A DNA stretch of 46,609 nt from Clostridia bacterium (GTDB lineage Bacteria > Bacillota > Clostridia > Oscillospirales > Acutalibacteraceae): the NCBI GenBank assembly GCA_017454485.1, contig JAFTCX010000024.1:1-46609 (forward strand), in the 5' to 3' direction. The position numbers were made by a program, and so were the translations under genes. The notes beneath the pieces were generated by a model that ran no database searches, was not told the DNA's origin, and saw nothing but the letters and a program-made list of their open reading frames with translations. Below are positions 1 to 7,517 of the stretch, in pieces. Position 1 is the stretch's first letter. Each line of letters opens with the position of its first letter.

Positions 1-44
1 CCTTTGCTATTATATCGGGAGGTTTATCTTTTCGCAAGGTTCTT

Positions 45-116
45 GGGCTTGCTTTGAGCTCGCCCGTTCTGGCTTTGCTAAAGCCTTTTTCCTCCCCCGG
101 TTGAACCGGGGGTTTA
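45..116. repeat. Tandem hairpins at left edge (no gene in 1-466)
   Basis: Three consecutive foldable segments are visible. The arms 45-48/62-65 (GGGC/GCCC) enclose a smaller GCT/AGC stem. GGCTTT/AAAGCC at 71-76/80-85 has a 3-base loop and is followed by five T. CCCCCGG/CCGGGGG at 94-100/106-112 has a 5-base loop and is followed by TTTATTTC. No open reading frame with a ribosome binding site lies in 1-466. The last two hairpins could be terminators of a gene beyond the left edge, or the cluster could belong to a repeated palindromic or IS-end element. The hairpins are seen; their function is inferred. Confidence 0.45.
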
Positions 117-197
117 TTTCCACGTCTGAAGACACCAATCAGAAGAAGTTAATCAAACGGAAACCTAAGCGAAACTTTACGGAAACAAAAAAGCAAT

Positions 198-236
198 AGA
201 ATGCGGACATCACAAAAAAGTTCGCGTTCTTTTTTT
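198..236 (+). terminator. Rho-independent terminator of an off-window unit
   Basis: An 11-bp stem (198-208 with 220-230, two G:U pairs) with an A-rich loop is followed by a run of seven T. It would end transcription arriving from beyond the left edge and insulates the promoter at 332-360. Confidence 0.6.
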
Positions 237-331
237 ATACATAAACACAAGTTTTTGAGTGAAAGCTCACTCAAATGGCAATCTTAACAAAATCTTAAGG
301 AAATATTTAGATAATTTTGCACTTGAATGGC

Positions 332-360
332 TGGACAAAACAAGAAAATCGTGCTATTAT
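332..360 (+). promoter_or_regulatory. Sigma-A promoter of the acyltransferase gene
   Basis: TGGACA at 332-337 and TATTAT at 355-360 are separated by 17 bp. Transcription would begin near 367, giving a leader of about 100 nt. That leader contains two near-identical 16-bp repeats (382-397 and 437-452). Confidence 0.7.
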
Positions 361-466
361 AGGTGTAGAAATTAACAATCAGTTCACAAAGTTTAAGATT
401 CATTTAAACTTTCTTCCGTATACTTACGAACAGATCGTTCACAAAATTTAAAAAGGAGTGCGTATC

Positions 467-1438
467 ATGAAACTCATCAACACGGAATTCTTTGCGATTC
501 AAAGAAAAATCGTTGCAAATGTTACCACGGAATCGTGGCAGAACGTACCGCATGTATCCTATATGTATGAGCCGGATGTCACTGCCTTTTTCGCGGAATA
601 CAAACGACTGAACCGTAACCGCAGCGGTGACAATAAGATCACGCTGAACACGCTCATGCTCAAGGTGATCGCCGAAGGCGTCAAAGCGGCGCCGATCATG
701 AATTCGCACATTGAATTCAATCGCAAGCTTGTGCGCGGCCGTATCGATACTTTTGAGAATATCGACATTTCAATGCCGACGATTCTGCCTAACGGCGAAA
801 TGATGACGATCAACCTGCATGATTTCGGCGAGAAGGATCTTGACGAAATGACTGCGTATATCAACGACGTGCGCCGCCGCGCAGAAAAAACGAACCTTGC
901 CGAAGCAATGTATTCCGTATCGATCGATAACACGATGAAGAACCTGAGAAAGGGAAAGATCTTTCAGACGATCGGCCGCATCTACGGCGCGAATGTCGGT
1001 AACAGCAAGGCAAAGCACATGCACGGCAAACAGAAAAGGGAATATGAAGCCATTCCGGCAACGGAGCGTCTGACGCTGGACGACCTCAAGCAGGGGACGA
1101 TCACGGTTTCCAATATCGGTTCCACCTATCTCGGTCAAAAAGGCGCGATGGCGCTGCTGGAAATCGTTCCGCCGCAGGTCTGCGCCATTTCGGTCGGCGC
1201 TGTGCAGGATAAGCCGATGGTCGTGAAGGATTCCAAGGGCAACAAGGATATCGAAGCGAGAAGCGTGCTTCCACTGTGCATTGCGTTTGATCACAGAGCG
1301 CTCGACTTTGCGGACATCGTTCCGTTTATGAAGCGTCTGGACGAGATCTTTGAAGATCCGACTGTCATTCACTCCTGGATCAGCGAAGAGAGCAGAGAGG
1401 CCGACCGCCGCAAGGATTATCTGACGGTTGTAGCATAA
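467..1438 (+). CDS. Stand-alone E2-type acyltransferase (2-oxo acid dehydrogenase catalytic domain)
   Basis: 323-residue protein resembling the catalytic core of dihydrolipoamide acyltransferases (CAT-like fold). It has no lipoyl domain and no peripheral subunit-binding domain. The active-site HxxxD motif is present as DHRALD near the C-terminus, but the usual following Gly is Phe. The TVSNIGS-type strand and the ISVGAVQDKP segment of the core are also recognisable. The ATG at 467 is preferred over the GTG at 458 because AAGGAG sits 8 bases upstream of the ATG, and the GTG would overlap that site. The gene is monocistronic between its own promoter and terminator, with no E1, E3 or lipoylation gene nearby. 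Acyl transfer to or from CoA is a family inference; the substrate is unknown. Confidence 0.8.
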   Translation: MKLINTEFFAIQRKIVANVTTESWQNVPHVSYMYEPDVTAFFAEYKRLNRNRSGDNKITLNTLMLKVIAEGVKAAPIMNSHIEFNRKLVRGRIDTFENIDISMPTILPNGEMMTINLHDFGEKDLDEMTAYINDVRRRAEKTNLAEAMYSVSIDNTMKNLRKGKIFQTIGRIYGANVGNSKAKHMHGKQKREYEAIPATERLTLDDLKQGTITVSNIGSTYLGQKGAMALLEIVPPQVCAISVGAVQDKPMVVKDSKGNKDIEARSVLPLCIAFDHRALDFADIVPFMKRLDEIFEDPTVIHSWISEESREADRRKDYLTVVA

Positions 1439-1465
1439 CGAAAAACAGAAAAAAGACCATAAAAG

Positions 1466-1502
1466 ACCACTATGATGAGCATTTGCCGTCATAGTGGTTT
1501 TA
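1466..1502 (+). terminator. Terminator of the acyltransferase gene
   Basis: ACCACTATGA (1466-1475) pairs with TCATAGTGGT (1489-1498) and is followed by TTTT. It lies 28 bases after the stop codon. Confidence 0.8.
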
Positions 1503-1523
1503 ATATAATCGGTACTTTTTGAA

Positions 1524-1558
1524 AGAAATAACAAAGCAAGGGACATTGAAAATGTCCC
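1524..1558 (-). terminator. Terminator of the zinc-ribbon gene
   Basis: On the minus strand GGGACATT pairs with AATGTCCC (1540-1547/1551-1558), followed by the T-rich tract TTGCTTTGTTATTTC. It is placed just downstream of the minus-strand gene ending at 1588. Confidence 0.6.
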
Positions 1559-1587
1559 TCATCAATGGTGCAGATGTCTGCGCTTAC

Positions 1588-1875
1588 TTATGAATTTTCC
1601 TGCTCTTCCTTCATCTGCGCGAAGCAGTTGCTGCAATAGACGTCTCTGCCTTCGGTCGGACGGAAGGGCACTTTTGCTTCGCCGCCGCATTTTGCGCAGG
1701 TGGCAATAAAGAATTCGCGTTCCGGTTTTGCAGCGTTCTTGCGAGCAACGCGGCAGGCTTTGCAGCGCTGGGGTTCATTCTGGAAACCTTTTTCGGCATA
1801 GAATTCCTGCTCTCCGGCGGTAAACACAAATTCGTTTCCGCAATCCTTGCAAATGAGTGTTTTGTCTTCGTACAT
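1588..1875 (-). CDS. Double zinc-ribbon protein
   Basis: 95-residue protein with two four-cysteine zinc-binding units. The first is CKDC near residue 10, closed by CKAC about 27 residues later. The second is CAKC near residue 60, closed by CSNC near residue 83. The start at 1875 follows AGAGGT at normal spacing; an upstream in-frame ATG at 1968 has no comparable site. The middle (FTAGEQEFYAEKGF) matches the zinc-ribbon domain common in small Firmicute proteins of unknown role. It lies 95 bp downstream of the sigma factor on the same strand and may be cotranscribed with it. Zinc binding is inferred from the cysteine pattern; the function is unknown. Confidence 0.8.
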   Translation of the reverse strand: MYEDKTLICKDCGNEFVFTAGEQEFYAEKGFQNEPQRCKACRVARKNAAKPEREFFIATCAKCGGEAKVPFRPTEGRDVYCSNCFAQMKEEQENS

Positions 1876-1970
1876 GATCGGTACCTCTCTTGTTTTTGTC
1901 TTGTTCGCCCGTATCCGGAATTGCACCGTCCCTTTGTTTTCAACGCTCTTCTTTAAGCTATAGGGCATAT

Positions 1971-2540
1971 TTACGAAAGCTGCCCGCGCAGCTTTTTTCG
2001 TGCTCTTTGCAGCGTTCCGTCCACTGCTTTGACCGAAAGTCCGGTCTTACGGGATATTTCGCCATAGCTATCGCCGAGCGCAAACAGCATAAACACGGTG
2101 CGTTCATTTTCGGTGAGCATGGACGCGATCAGGTGCTCAAGCTTTGCCGCTTCGGTTTTCGCAATCATGCGTTCCTCCGGGGTGAGACGACTGTCTGCCA
2201 TCTGCGTTTGATCCTCCAGCGGAACACATTGAAAGAAGGGTATTTGCTTTTGGGAACCGGTGCTCCGCACGGCGTTGATCATCCGATTCTTCATACAGGT
2301 GTTCGCATAGGTGCGAAACGTAATCTTTCCGGATGCTGCAAACGTAAAAACAGCTGAGTAAAAACCGATCAATCCCTCCGATATGAGGTCTTCCGCCTCC
2401 ATCGGGGTATTTGTAAACTGTGAAGCAAGAAAGGTCGCGTCTGCAAAATAGCGACGCACCAGCGCGTCCCATGCGGCCTGCTCCTGTTTTTTGCACAAAA
2501 CAACGAGCTCTTCATCGCTGAGCGCACTGTAGTCGGTCAT
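1971..2540 (-). CDS. Sigma-70 family factor, SigH-like
   Basis: 189-residue sigma factor. Region 2 is represented by DLISEGLIGFYSAVFTF and TFRTYANTCMKNRMINAV. Region 4 has a helix-turn-helix in SYGEISRKTGLSVKAVDGTL, a pattern very like Bacillus SigH (SYQEI...VKSIDNALQR). The length is close to the roughly 210-220 residues of SigH. The start at 2540 follows GAAAGGAC; a start 18 bases further upstream is less well placed. The promoter at 2571-2599 is near consensus. The usual sigH neighbours (rpmG, secE, nusG) are absent, so it may be a paralogue rather than the master sporulation-entry factor. Confidence 0.75.
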   Translation of the reverse strand: MTDYSALSDEELVVLCKKQEQAAWDALVRRYFADATFLASQFTNTPMEAEDLISEGLIGFYSAVFTFAASGKITFRTYANTCMKNRMINAVRSTGSQKQIPFFQCVPLEDQTQMADSRLTPEERMIAKTEAAKLEHLIASMLTENERTVFMLFALGDSYGEISRKTGLSVKAVDGTLQRARKKLRGQLS

Positions 2541-2570
2541 GATTAGTCCTTTCTTCACCAGTTTTATACT

Positions 2571-2599
2571 ATTCTACGCGAAAAAGTGGTGTTTGTCAA
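2571..2599 (-). promoter_or_regulatory. Sigma-A promoter of the SigH-like gene
   Basis: Read on the minus strand: TTGACA (2594-2599), 17 bp, TAGAAT (2571-2576). The leader is about 25 nt. Confidence 0.75.
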
Positions 2600-2600
2600 T

Positions 2601-2633
2601 TTGGTTTTTCACCAAAAGCAATCGTTGCTTTTG
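2601..2633. other. Two short hairpins between mnmA and the SigH-like promoter
   Basis: TTGGT/ACCAA (about 2601-2615) and CAAAAGCAA/TTGCTTTTG (2613-2621/2625-2633). They lie downstream of mnmA. Neither is followed by a clear T-run on the minus strand, so they are at best a weak terminator region for mnmA. Confidence 0.35.
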
Positions 2634-2685
2634 TATATTATCCACAAAAAATGCACAATATTTTCGTGTATTTTCTCTTTTGCAA

Positions 2686-3759
2686 TTATCGAATCGTTCC
2701 TCCGCCAACCACAATATCGCCGTCATAAAGAACAACGGCCTGTCCTTTTGCAAAAGCACGCTGCGGCTCGTCAAAAACAATGTGCAGCAGATCGTCATCT
2801 TCCTGTGTCACGCTTGCCCATTGCTCCGGCTGCTTATAGCGTACTTTCGCTTTGACGCGCAGCGGAGAGGTGATGCGATCGAGCGCGATGAGATTGATAT
2901 CGTCGGCGTAAAGCTCCTTTTCATAAAGCTCGCTGTCCGGGCAAAGCACAACGCGGTTATTTTCCACATCCTTTTTGCAGACATACAACGGCGCCGGAAG
3001 CGCAAGACCGAGTCCGCGCCGTTGGCCGATTGTATAACGGATGATGCCCTTATGTTCACCGAGCACGGTACCGTCTTTTGCAACAAAGTCGCCGTGCGGG
3101 AACGTGCGAGCGCAGTGCTTTTCTATGAATGCGGCATAGTCGCCGTCCGGCACAAAGCAGATATCCTGGCTTTCGTGCTTTTTTGCGTTGCAAAAGCCAA
3201 GCTCCTGCGCAAGCGCACGCACTTCGCTTTTTCGCATATCGCCGAGCGGAAACAGCGTGTGTGAGAGCTGCTGCTGCGTCAGACAGTACAGCACATAGCT
3301 CTGATCTTTGGTTTCGTCAACGCCCTTGCGCAGCAGAAACCGCCGGCAGCCTTCATCATAGGTGATTCTGGCATAGTGACCGGTTGCAATGGCGTCTGCG
3401 CCGAGCTCAAATGCACGGCGAAGGAGCTTGTCGAATTTCAAATAGCGGTTGCAGTTGATACACGGATTCGGCGTGCCGCCGGCGATGTAGGTATCTACAA
3501 ATGCCTGTATGACCTGCTTTTGAAACGCTTCTTTAAAATTAAAAACATAAAAAGGAATGCCGAGCTGAAAAGCGACCTGACGCGCTTCGGCAACGTCATC
3601 CAGCGAGCAGCAGGCTTTTTCCTTGGAAAAAATATCATCATTGTCAAAAAAACGGCAGTTGACCCCGACGGGCGCATAGCCGTTTTCTTTTAATAAATAA
3701 GCGCTGACCGCGCTGTCCACGCCGCCGCTCATGCCGATCAGAACCTTTTTTTGCTCCAT
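2686..3759 (-). CDS. mnmA: tRNA-specific 2-thiouridylase MnmA
   Basis: 357-residue enzyme that thiolates U34 of Lys, Glu and Gln tRNAs using ATP and persulfide sulfur. The ATP PP-loop SGGVDS is at residues 11-16. The catalytic cysteine in NPCINCN is Cys100, and the second, persulfide-accepting cysteine lies in the ESQDICF motif. The C-terminal beta-barrel (GQRRGLGLA onward) is complete. The start at 3759 follows AGCAGGTG; a longer in-frame reading extends upstream through the divergent promoter region and is rejected. It has its own near-consensus promoter, back to back with that of rnpB. Monocistronic. Confidence 0.95.
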   Translation of the reverse strand: MEQKKVLIGMSGGVDSAVSAYLLKENGYAPVGVNCRFFDNDDIFSKEKACCSLDDVAEARQVAFQLGIPFYVFNFKEAFQKQVIQAFVDTYIAGGTPNPCINCNRYLKFDKLLRRAFELGADAIATGHYARITYDEGCRRFLLRKGVDETKDQSYVLYCLTQQQLSHTLFPLGDMRKSEVRALAQELGFCNAKKHESQDICFVPDGDYAAFIEKHCARTFPHGDFVAKDGTVLGEHKGIIRYTIGQRRGLGLALPAPLYVCKKDVENNRVVLCPDSELYEKELYADDINLIALDRITSPLRVKAKVRYKQPEQWASVTQEDDDLLHIVFDEPQRAFAKGQAVVLYDGDIVVGGGTIR

Positions 3760-3787
3760 AAACAACACCTGCTTTCTTGCTGCTTCT

Positions 3788-3816
3788 ATTTTATGTTCCT
3801 TTTTCTTATTTGTCAA
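3788..3816 (-). promoter_or_regulatory. Sigma-A promoter of mnmA
   Basis: Minus strand: TTGACA (3811-3816), 17 bp, TAAAAT (3788-3793). Its -35 box is only 10 bp from the -35 box of the divergent rnpB promoter. Confidence 0.85.
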
Positions 3817-3826
3817 GCCGCTGCGC

Positions 3827-3855
3827 TTGACAAAATGTGCGCTTTCATGTAAAAT
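3827..3855 (+). promoter_or_regulatory. Sigma-A promoter of rnpB
   Basis: TTGACA (3827-3832), 17 bp, TAAAAT (3850-3855). The predicted start at about 3862-3864 coincides with the first base pair of the RNase P RNA P1 helix. Confidence 0.9.
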
Positions 3856-3863
3856 GTTTTCAG

Positions 3864-4196
3864 AGTGCGTTGGGCAGTCGCGGGTCGAAAGACACGAGGA
3901 AAGTCCGAGCTTCACACAGCAGGGTAACGGTTAACGACCGCCGAGGGCGACCTTAGGGATAGTGCAACAGAAAGAAACCGCCGCATTTTGCGGTAAGGAT
4001 GGAACGGCGAGGTAAGAGCTCACCGGCACGCAGGAGACTGCGTGGCCATGTAAACCCTACCCGGAGCAACACCGACCGGAGGCATTTTTGCGCGTTCGCT
4101 GGACGTATCTCCAACGGGTGGCTTGAGCCTGCGGGCAACCGCCGGCCTAGACAGATGACTGCCTTCAATGACAGAACTCGGCTTACAGACGCACTC
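3864..4196 (+). ncRNA. rnpB: RNase P RNA (class A)
   Basis: Catalytic RNA that matures tRNA 5' ends. Conserved core elements are in order: GAGGAAAGTCCGAGCTTC near 3896, AGTGCAACAGA near 3960, GGTAAGAGCTCACCG near 4011, and the 3' core ACAGAACTCGGCTTAC near 4171. The ends pair as helix P1 (AGTGCGT 3864-3870 with ACGCACT 4189-4195), fixing the boundaries, and a T6 run follows at 4197-4202. The overall order matches class A RNase P RNA as in E. coli. Several reading frames cross this region but all are spurious. Confidence 0.96.
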
Positions 4197-4221
4197 TTTT
4201 TTGATGATTGGACGCGATGCC

Positions 4222-6468
4222 ATGCCACAGCTTGATTTTGAAGAACGACTTCCCGGTGATGAAACCATCACCGGTTTTGTTGATGGCGTGATTTATCGCA
4301 ATGAAGAAAACGGTTATTCCGTTTTGGATATGCGCTCTGAGGACGAGCTTTTCACTGCGGTCGGTTCGCTCGCTTATGTGGAGCCCGGCGAAGAGCTTTT
4401 GCTTTCCGGCTCCTGGGTGCAGCATCCGACCTTCGGGCGGCAGTTCAAGGTGCAGTCGTTCACGCGCAAACGGCCGAAGACGGCTGCGGATATGCTGCGT
4501 TATCTATCCGGCGGCACCGTGAAGGGCGTCGGTCCGGCAACGGCGCAAAAAATCGTGGAACGCTTCGGTGAAGAGACGTTTTCCGTGATTGAAAACGATC
4601 CGAAGCTGCTGTCCTCCATTCGCGGCATTTCCATGGAAAAGGCGCGCGCGATCAGTGAATCGTTCCGAAAGCAGGTCGCCGTGCGTGAGATCATGATTTA
4701 TCTCGAACGCTACGGTCTGACGCCGACGGAGTGTTTGAACATCTATAAAGCCTACGGATCCAACGCGGTTGAACGTGTGACGGAAAACCCATACGGCCTT
4801 TGTAATCTGAATATCGGCATCAGCTTTGCGCGCGCGGATGAGATCGCTTCCACTCTGGAAGAAACCGTGAATCCCGTGCACCGTTCGCGCGCCGGTGTGC
4901 TGCATGTTTTGTCATATAACCTTTCCAACGGGCATACCTGTTTGCCGCGCGACCGTGTGATCGGTCCTGCTTGCGAACTGCTCTCCATCGGCGAAGAGGA
5001 AGTACAGAGCGTGATCGACGATTTGATCGAGGACAAAGCGCTTGTGGAAAAAGATTTGTCCGGCCGCGCGTTTTTGTTTTTGCCGTCGATGTATCTTGCG
5101 GAGAAAAACATCGCCGAGCGTATGCGCGTGATGCTCAAGTTTCCGCCTGCGCAGGGCAGACCCGTGGACGCGGACATCGATCAGATCGAGCAGGAGAGCG
5201 GCATTCAATTTGAAGAAAAGCAGCGCCTTGCGATTTTGACCGCAGTCAAAAAAGGCGTGCTTGTGTTGACCGGTGGACCCGGTACCGGAAAAACGACAAC
5301 GCTCAACGGGATCCTCGCACTCTATGAAAAGCGCAAGCTCAATGTGCTGCTTGCCGCGCCGACGGGACGTGCGGCAAAACGCATGAGCGAAGTGACCGGG
5401 CGCGAAGCGAAAACGCTGCATCGGCTTTTGGAAGTCAATTTTTCTGAGGGCGGACGGCAGAAGTTTGCGCGTAATATGGAGCATCCGCTGGAGGCCGACG
5501 CTGTGATCGTGGATGAGCTTTCCATGGTGGACGTCCAGCTTTTCTGGGGGCTTCTCAATGCGCTGCCGCTCGGCTGCAGACTCATCATGGTCGGCGACAG
5601 CGATCAGCTTCCGCCGGTCGGCGCTGGCAATGTGCTGCACGACATCATTCAGTCTGAACTGTTTCCCGTTGTGGCGCTCACACAGGTGTTCCGTCAGGCG
5701 ATGGAAAGCCTGATCGTAACCAATGCGCACCGCATCGTGCGCGGAGAGCTGCCGATCCTTGACGAAAAAGCGAAGGATTTTTTCTTCCTGCCGCGCGATA
5801 ATGTAATCGCTGCGGCCTCTACTGTGGCCGATCTTTATTGCAAGCGGCTGCCGAAGGCGTACGGCTATGATCCGCTCAGCGACATTCAGATCATTTGTCC
5901 CTCGCGCAAAGGCGAGACCGGTACGGTGAATCTCAACCGTGCGCTGCAGCAGATCATGAATCCGCCGTCTGCGCAAAAAGAGGAGATCACCCAGGGCGGG
6001 CGCGTTTTCCGCGAGGGCGATAAGGTCATGCAGATCAAGAATAACTATGATATTTTATGGGTGCGCGGCAGAGAATCCGGCGAAGGCGTTTATAACGGCG
6101 ACATCGGCGTGATTCAAACGGTCAACGCCAACACGAAGCTGTTAAAAATACAATTCGACGACAAATCGGCGCTGTACCCGTTCGATAATCTCAATGAGCT
6201 GGAGCACGCCTATGCGATCACAGTGCATAAAAGTCAGGGCTGCGAATTTGATGCGGTCGTGATGCCGGTGAGCGCCGTTGTGCAGCAGCTTTGCTATCGC
6301 AACTTATTATATACTGCCGTCACGCGCGCAAAGCAGCGGATCATTCTGGTCGGCTCGCGTCAGACGGTGCAGATGATGACGGAAAATGACCGTCAAACAA
6401 AACGCTATTCCGCATTGCAATACTTTTTGAAGGAAGAGGAAGGCGAAAATACATCTGTTTTTCACTGA
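4222..6468 (+). CDS. recD2: ATP-dependent DNA helicase RecD2
   Basis: 748-residue superfamily 1B 5'-3' helicase of the RecBC-independent RecD2 type. The N-terminal third carries helix-hairpin-helix-like segments (GTVKGVGPATAQKIVERFGE near residue 100). Walker A GGPGTGKTTT is near residue 350, the DELSMVD Walker B is about 80 residues later, QVFRQ follows, and the C-terminal motif AYAITVHKSQG is near residue 680. The start is placed at 4222: frames extending upstream run into rnpB. Only a weak TTGGA lies before this ATG, and the end of rnpB is 26 bases away, so no separate promoter fits. It heads a run of close-packed genes through ispH-rpsA. Confidence 0.92.
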   Translation: MPQLDFEERLPGDETITGFVDGVIYRNEENGYSVLDMRSEDELFTAVGSLAYVEPGEELLLSGSWVQHPTFGRQFKVQSFTRKRPKTAADMLRYLSGGTVKGVGPATAQKIVERFGEETFSVIENDPKLLSSIRGISMEKARAISESFRKQVAVREIMIYLERYGLTPTECLNIYKAYGSNAVERVTENPYGLCNLNIGISFARADEIASTLEETVNPVHRSRAGVLHVLSYNLSNGHTCLPRDRVIGPACELLSIGEEEVQSVIDDLIEDKALVEKDLSGRAFLFLPSMYLAEKNIAERMRVMLKFPPAQGRPVDADIDQIEQESGIQFEEKQRLAILTAVKKGVLVLTGGPGTGKTTTLNGILALYEKRKLNVLLAAPTGRAAKRMSEVTGREAKTLHRLLEVNFSEGGRQKFARNMEHPLEADAVIVDELSMVDVQLFWGLLNALPLGCRLIMVGDSDQLPPVGAGNVLHDIIQSELFPVVALTQVFRQAMESLIVTNAHRIVRGELPILDEKAKDFFFLPRDNVIAAASTVADLYCKRLPKAYGYDPLSDIQIICPSRKGETGTVNLNRALQQIMNPPSAQKEEITQGGRVFREGDKVMQIKNNYDILWVRGRESGEGVYNGDIGVIQTVNANTKLLKIQFDDKSALYPFDNLNELEHAYAITVHKSQGCEFDAVVMPVSAVVQQLCYRNLLYTAVTRAKQRIILVGSRQTVQMMTENDRQTKRYSALQYFLKEEEGENTSVFH

Positions 6469-6481
6469 AGGAGGTGAAGAT

Positions 6482-7504
6482 ATGCCGGGCTATCATATCG
6501 GAATCGACCTTGGCACAAGTAAGGTCACTGCGTTTCAGCAAGGAAAAGGCATTGTTTATACGCAGGCGAACGCGATCTGCTATGATACGCGTACCGGCGC
6601 GGTTGCAGCAGTTGGCACAAAAGCGATGAAAATGGCGCAGCGCACACCGGCCGCTTTTCATGTGGAACGTCCGATGGCGGACGGCGTGATTTCCGATTTC
6701 ACGGTCATGCGGCATATTTTCACAGATCTGATCGAAGAGGTCTGTGCGCGGCAGATCTTTCGCCCGAACCTCATTATCACTGCACCCAGCGGGATCACGC
6801 AGTTGCAAAAGCGCACGATCATGGACGTTGCAGTGGCGTGCGGCGCTGGAAAAGTTTCATTGATTGATAACGCGATCGCCTCTGCGCTTGGCAGTGGCAT
6901 TCCCATAGATAAACCCCACGGTGTATTGATGCTTGACATCGGCGCCGGAACAGCGGATATTGCCGTGATCACAATGGGTACCGTCGCTTTTACAACCACC
7001 TGCCGGATCGGCGGGATGCTGGCAGATGAAATGCTCACGCGTTTTTTTATAAAAGAACGCTCGATGGAGCTCGGCATCTCCACGATTCAGCGCATCAAGC
7101 ATGTGATCGGCTGCGCTTTTCCGCGTGAGGAGGAGCTGGAACTCTCGGTCGGCGGCAAAGATCATGTTACACAGCTTCCCGTTACGGCAAGCGTTACGTC
7201 AAGCGAAGTGTGTGCTGCGCTGCAGCCGTGGACGCAGCAGCTTTGCGACGCGGTGCATTCCGTGCTGGAGCAGACGCCGGCGGAGCTTTACCGCGATATT
7301 TGTGAAGAGGGCATTCTGCTGACCGGCGGCATGGCTCAGCTTTACGGCCTTGATCGAGCAATCGAAGAACAACTGCATCTGGAAGTGCACGTTTGCGCGG
7401 ACGGCGCAAATGCGGCTGCAAAGGGCGCCGGGCTGTCTCTGCGGCATCTCAAGACGCTGGAGGATCACGGCTATTTGTTCCGCGCAAAGGAAAGAAGAGA
7501 CTGA
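6482..7504 (+). CDS. MreB/Mbl-family actin-like protein
   Basis: 340-residue bacterial actin homologue, the usual length for MreB paralogues. The three nucleotide-binding motifs are present: phosphate-1 (GIDLGTSKVT, residues 7-16), phosphate-2 (LDIGAGTADIAV, near 157) and adenosine (LLTGGMAQL, near 280). The family forms membrane-associated filaments that guide cell-wall synthesis. It starts 13 bases after recD2 behind AAGGAGGTG, and is followed by the flavoprotein gene after 13 bases. There are no mreC or mreD neighbours, so it is more likely an Mbl/MreBH-like paralogue than the main mreB. The paralogue identity is uncertain. Confidence 0.85.
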   Translation: MPGYHIGIDLGTSKVTAFQQGKGIVYTQANAICYDTRTGAVAAVGTKAMKMAQRTPAAFHVERPMADGVISDFTVMRHIFTDLIEEVCARQIFRPNLIITAPSGITQLQKRTIMDVAVACGAGKVSLIDNAIASALGSGIPIDKPHGVLMLDIGAGTADIAVITMGTVAFTTTCRIGGMLADEMLTRFFIKERSMELGISTIQRIKHVIGCAFPREEELELSVGGKDHVTQLPVTASVTSSEVCAALQPWTQQLCDAVHSVLEQTPAELYRDICEEGILLTGGMAQLYGLDRAIEEQLHLEVHVCADGANAAAKGAGLSLRHLKTLEDHGYLFRAKERRD

Positions 7505-7517
7505 TTCGGAGGAAATC

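Noticed and set aside
3953-4235. Open frames on both strands across 3953-4235
   Set aside because: They lie within the RNase P RNA gene, whose core motifs and P1 ends are all present; no binding sites precede them.
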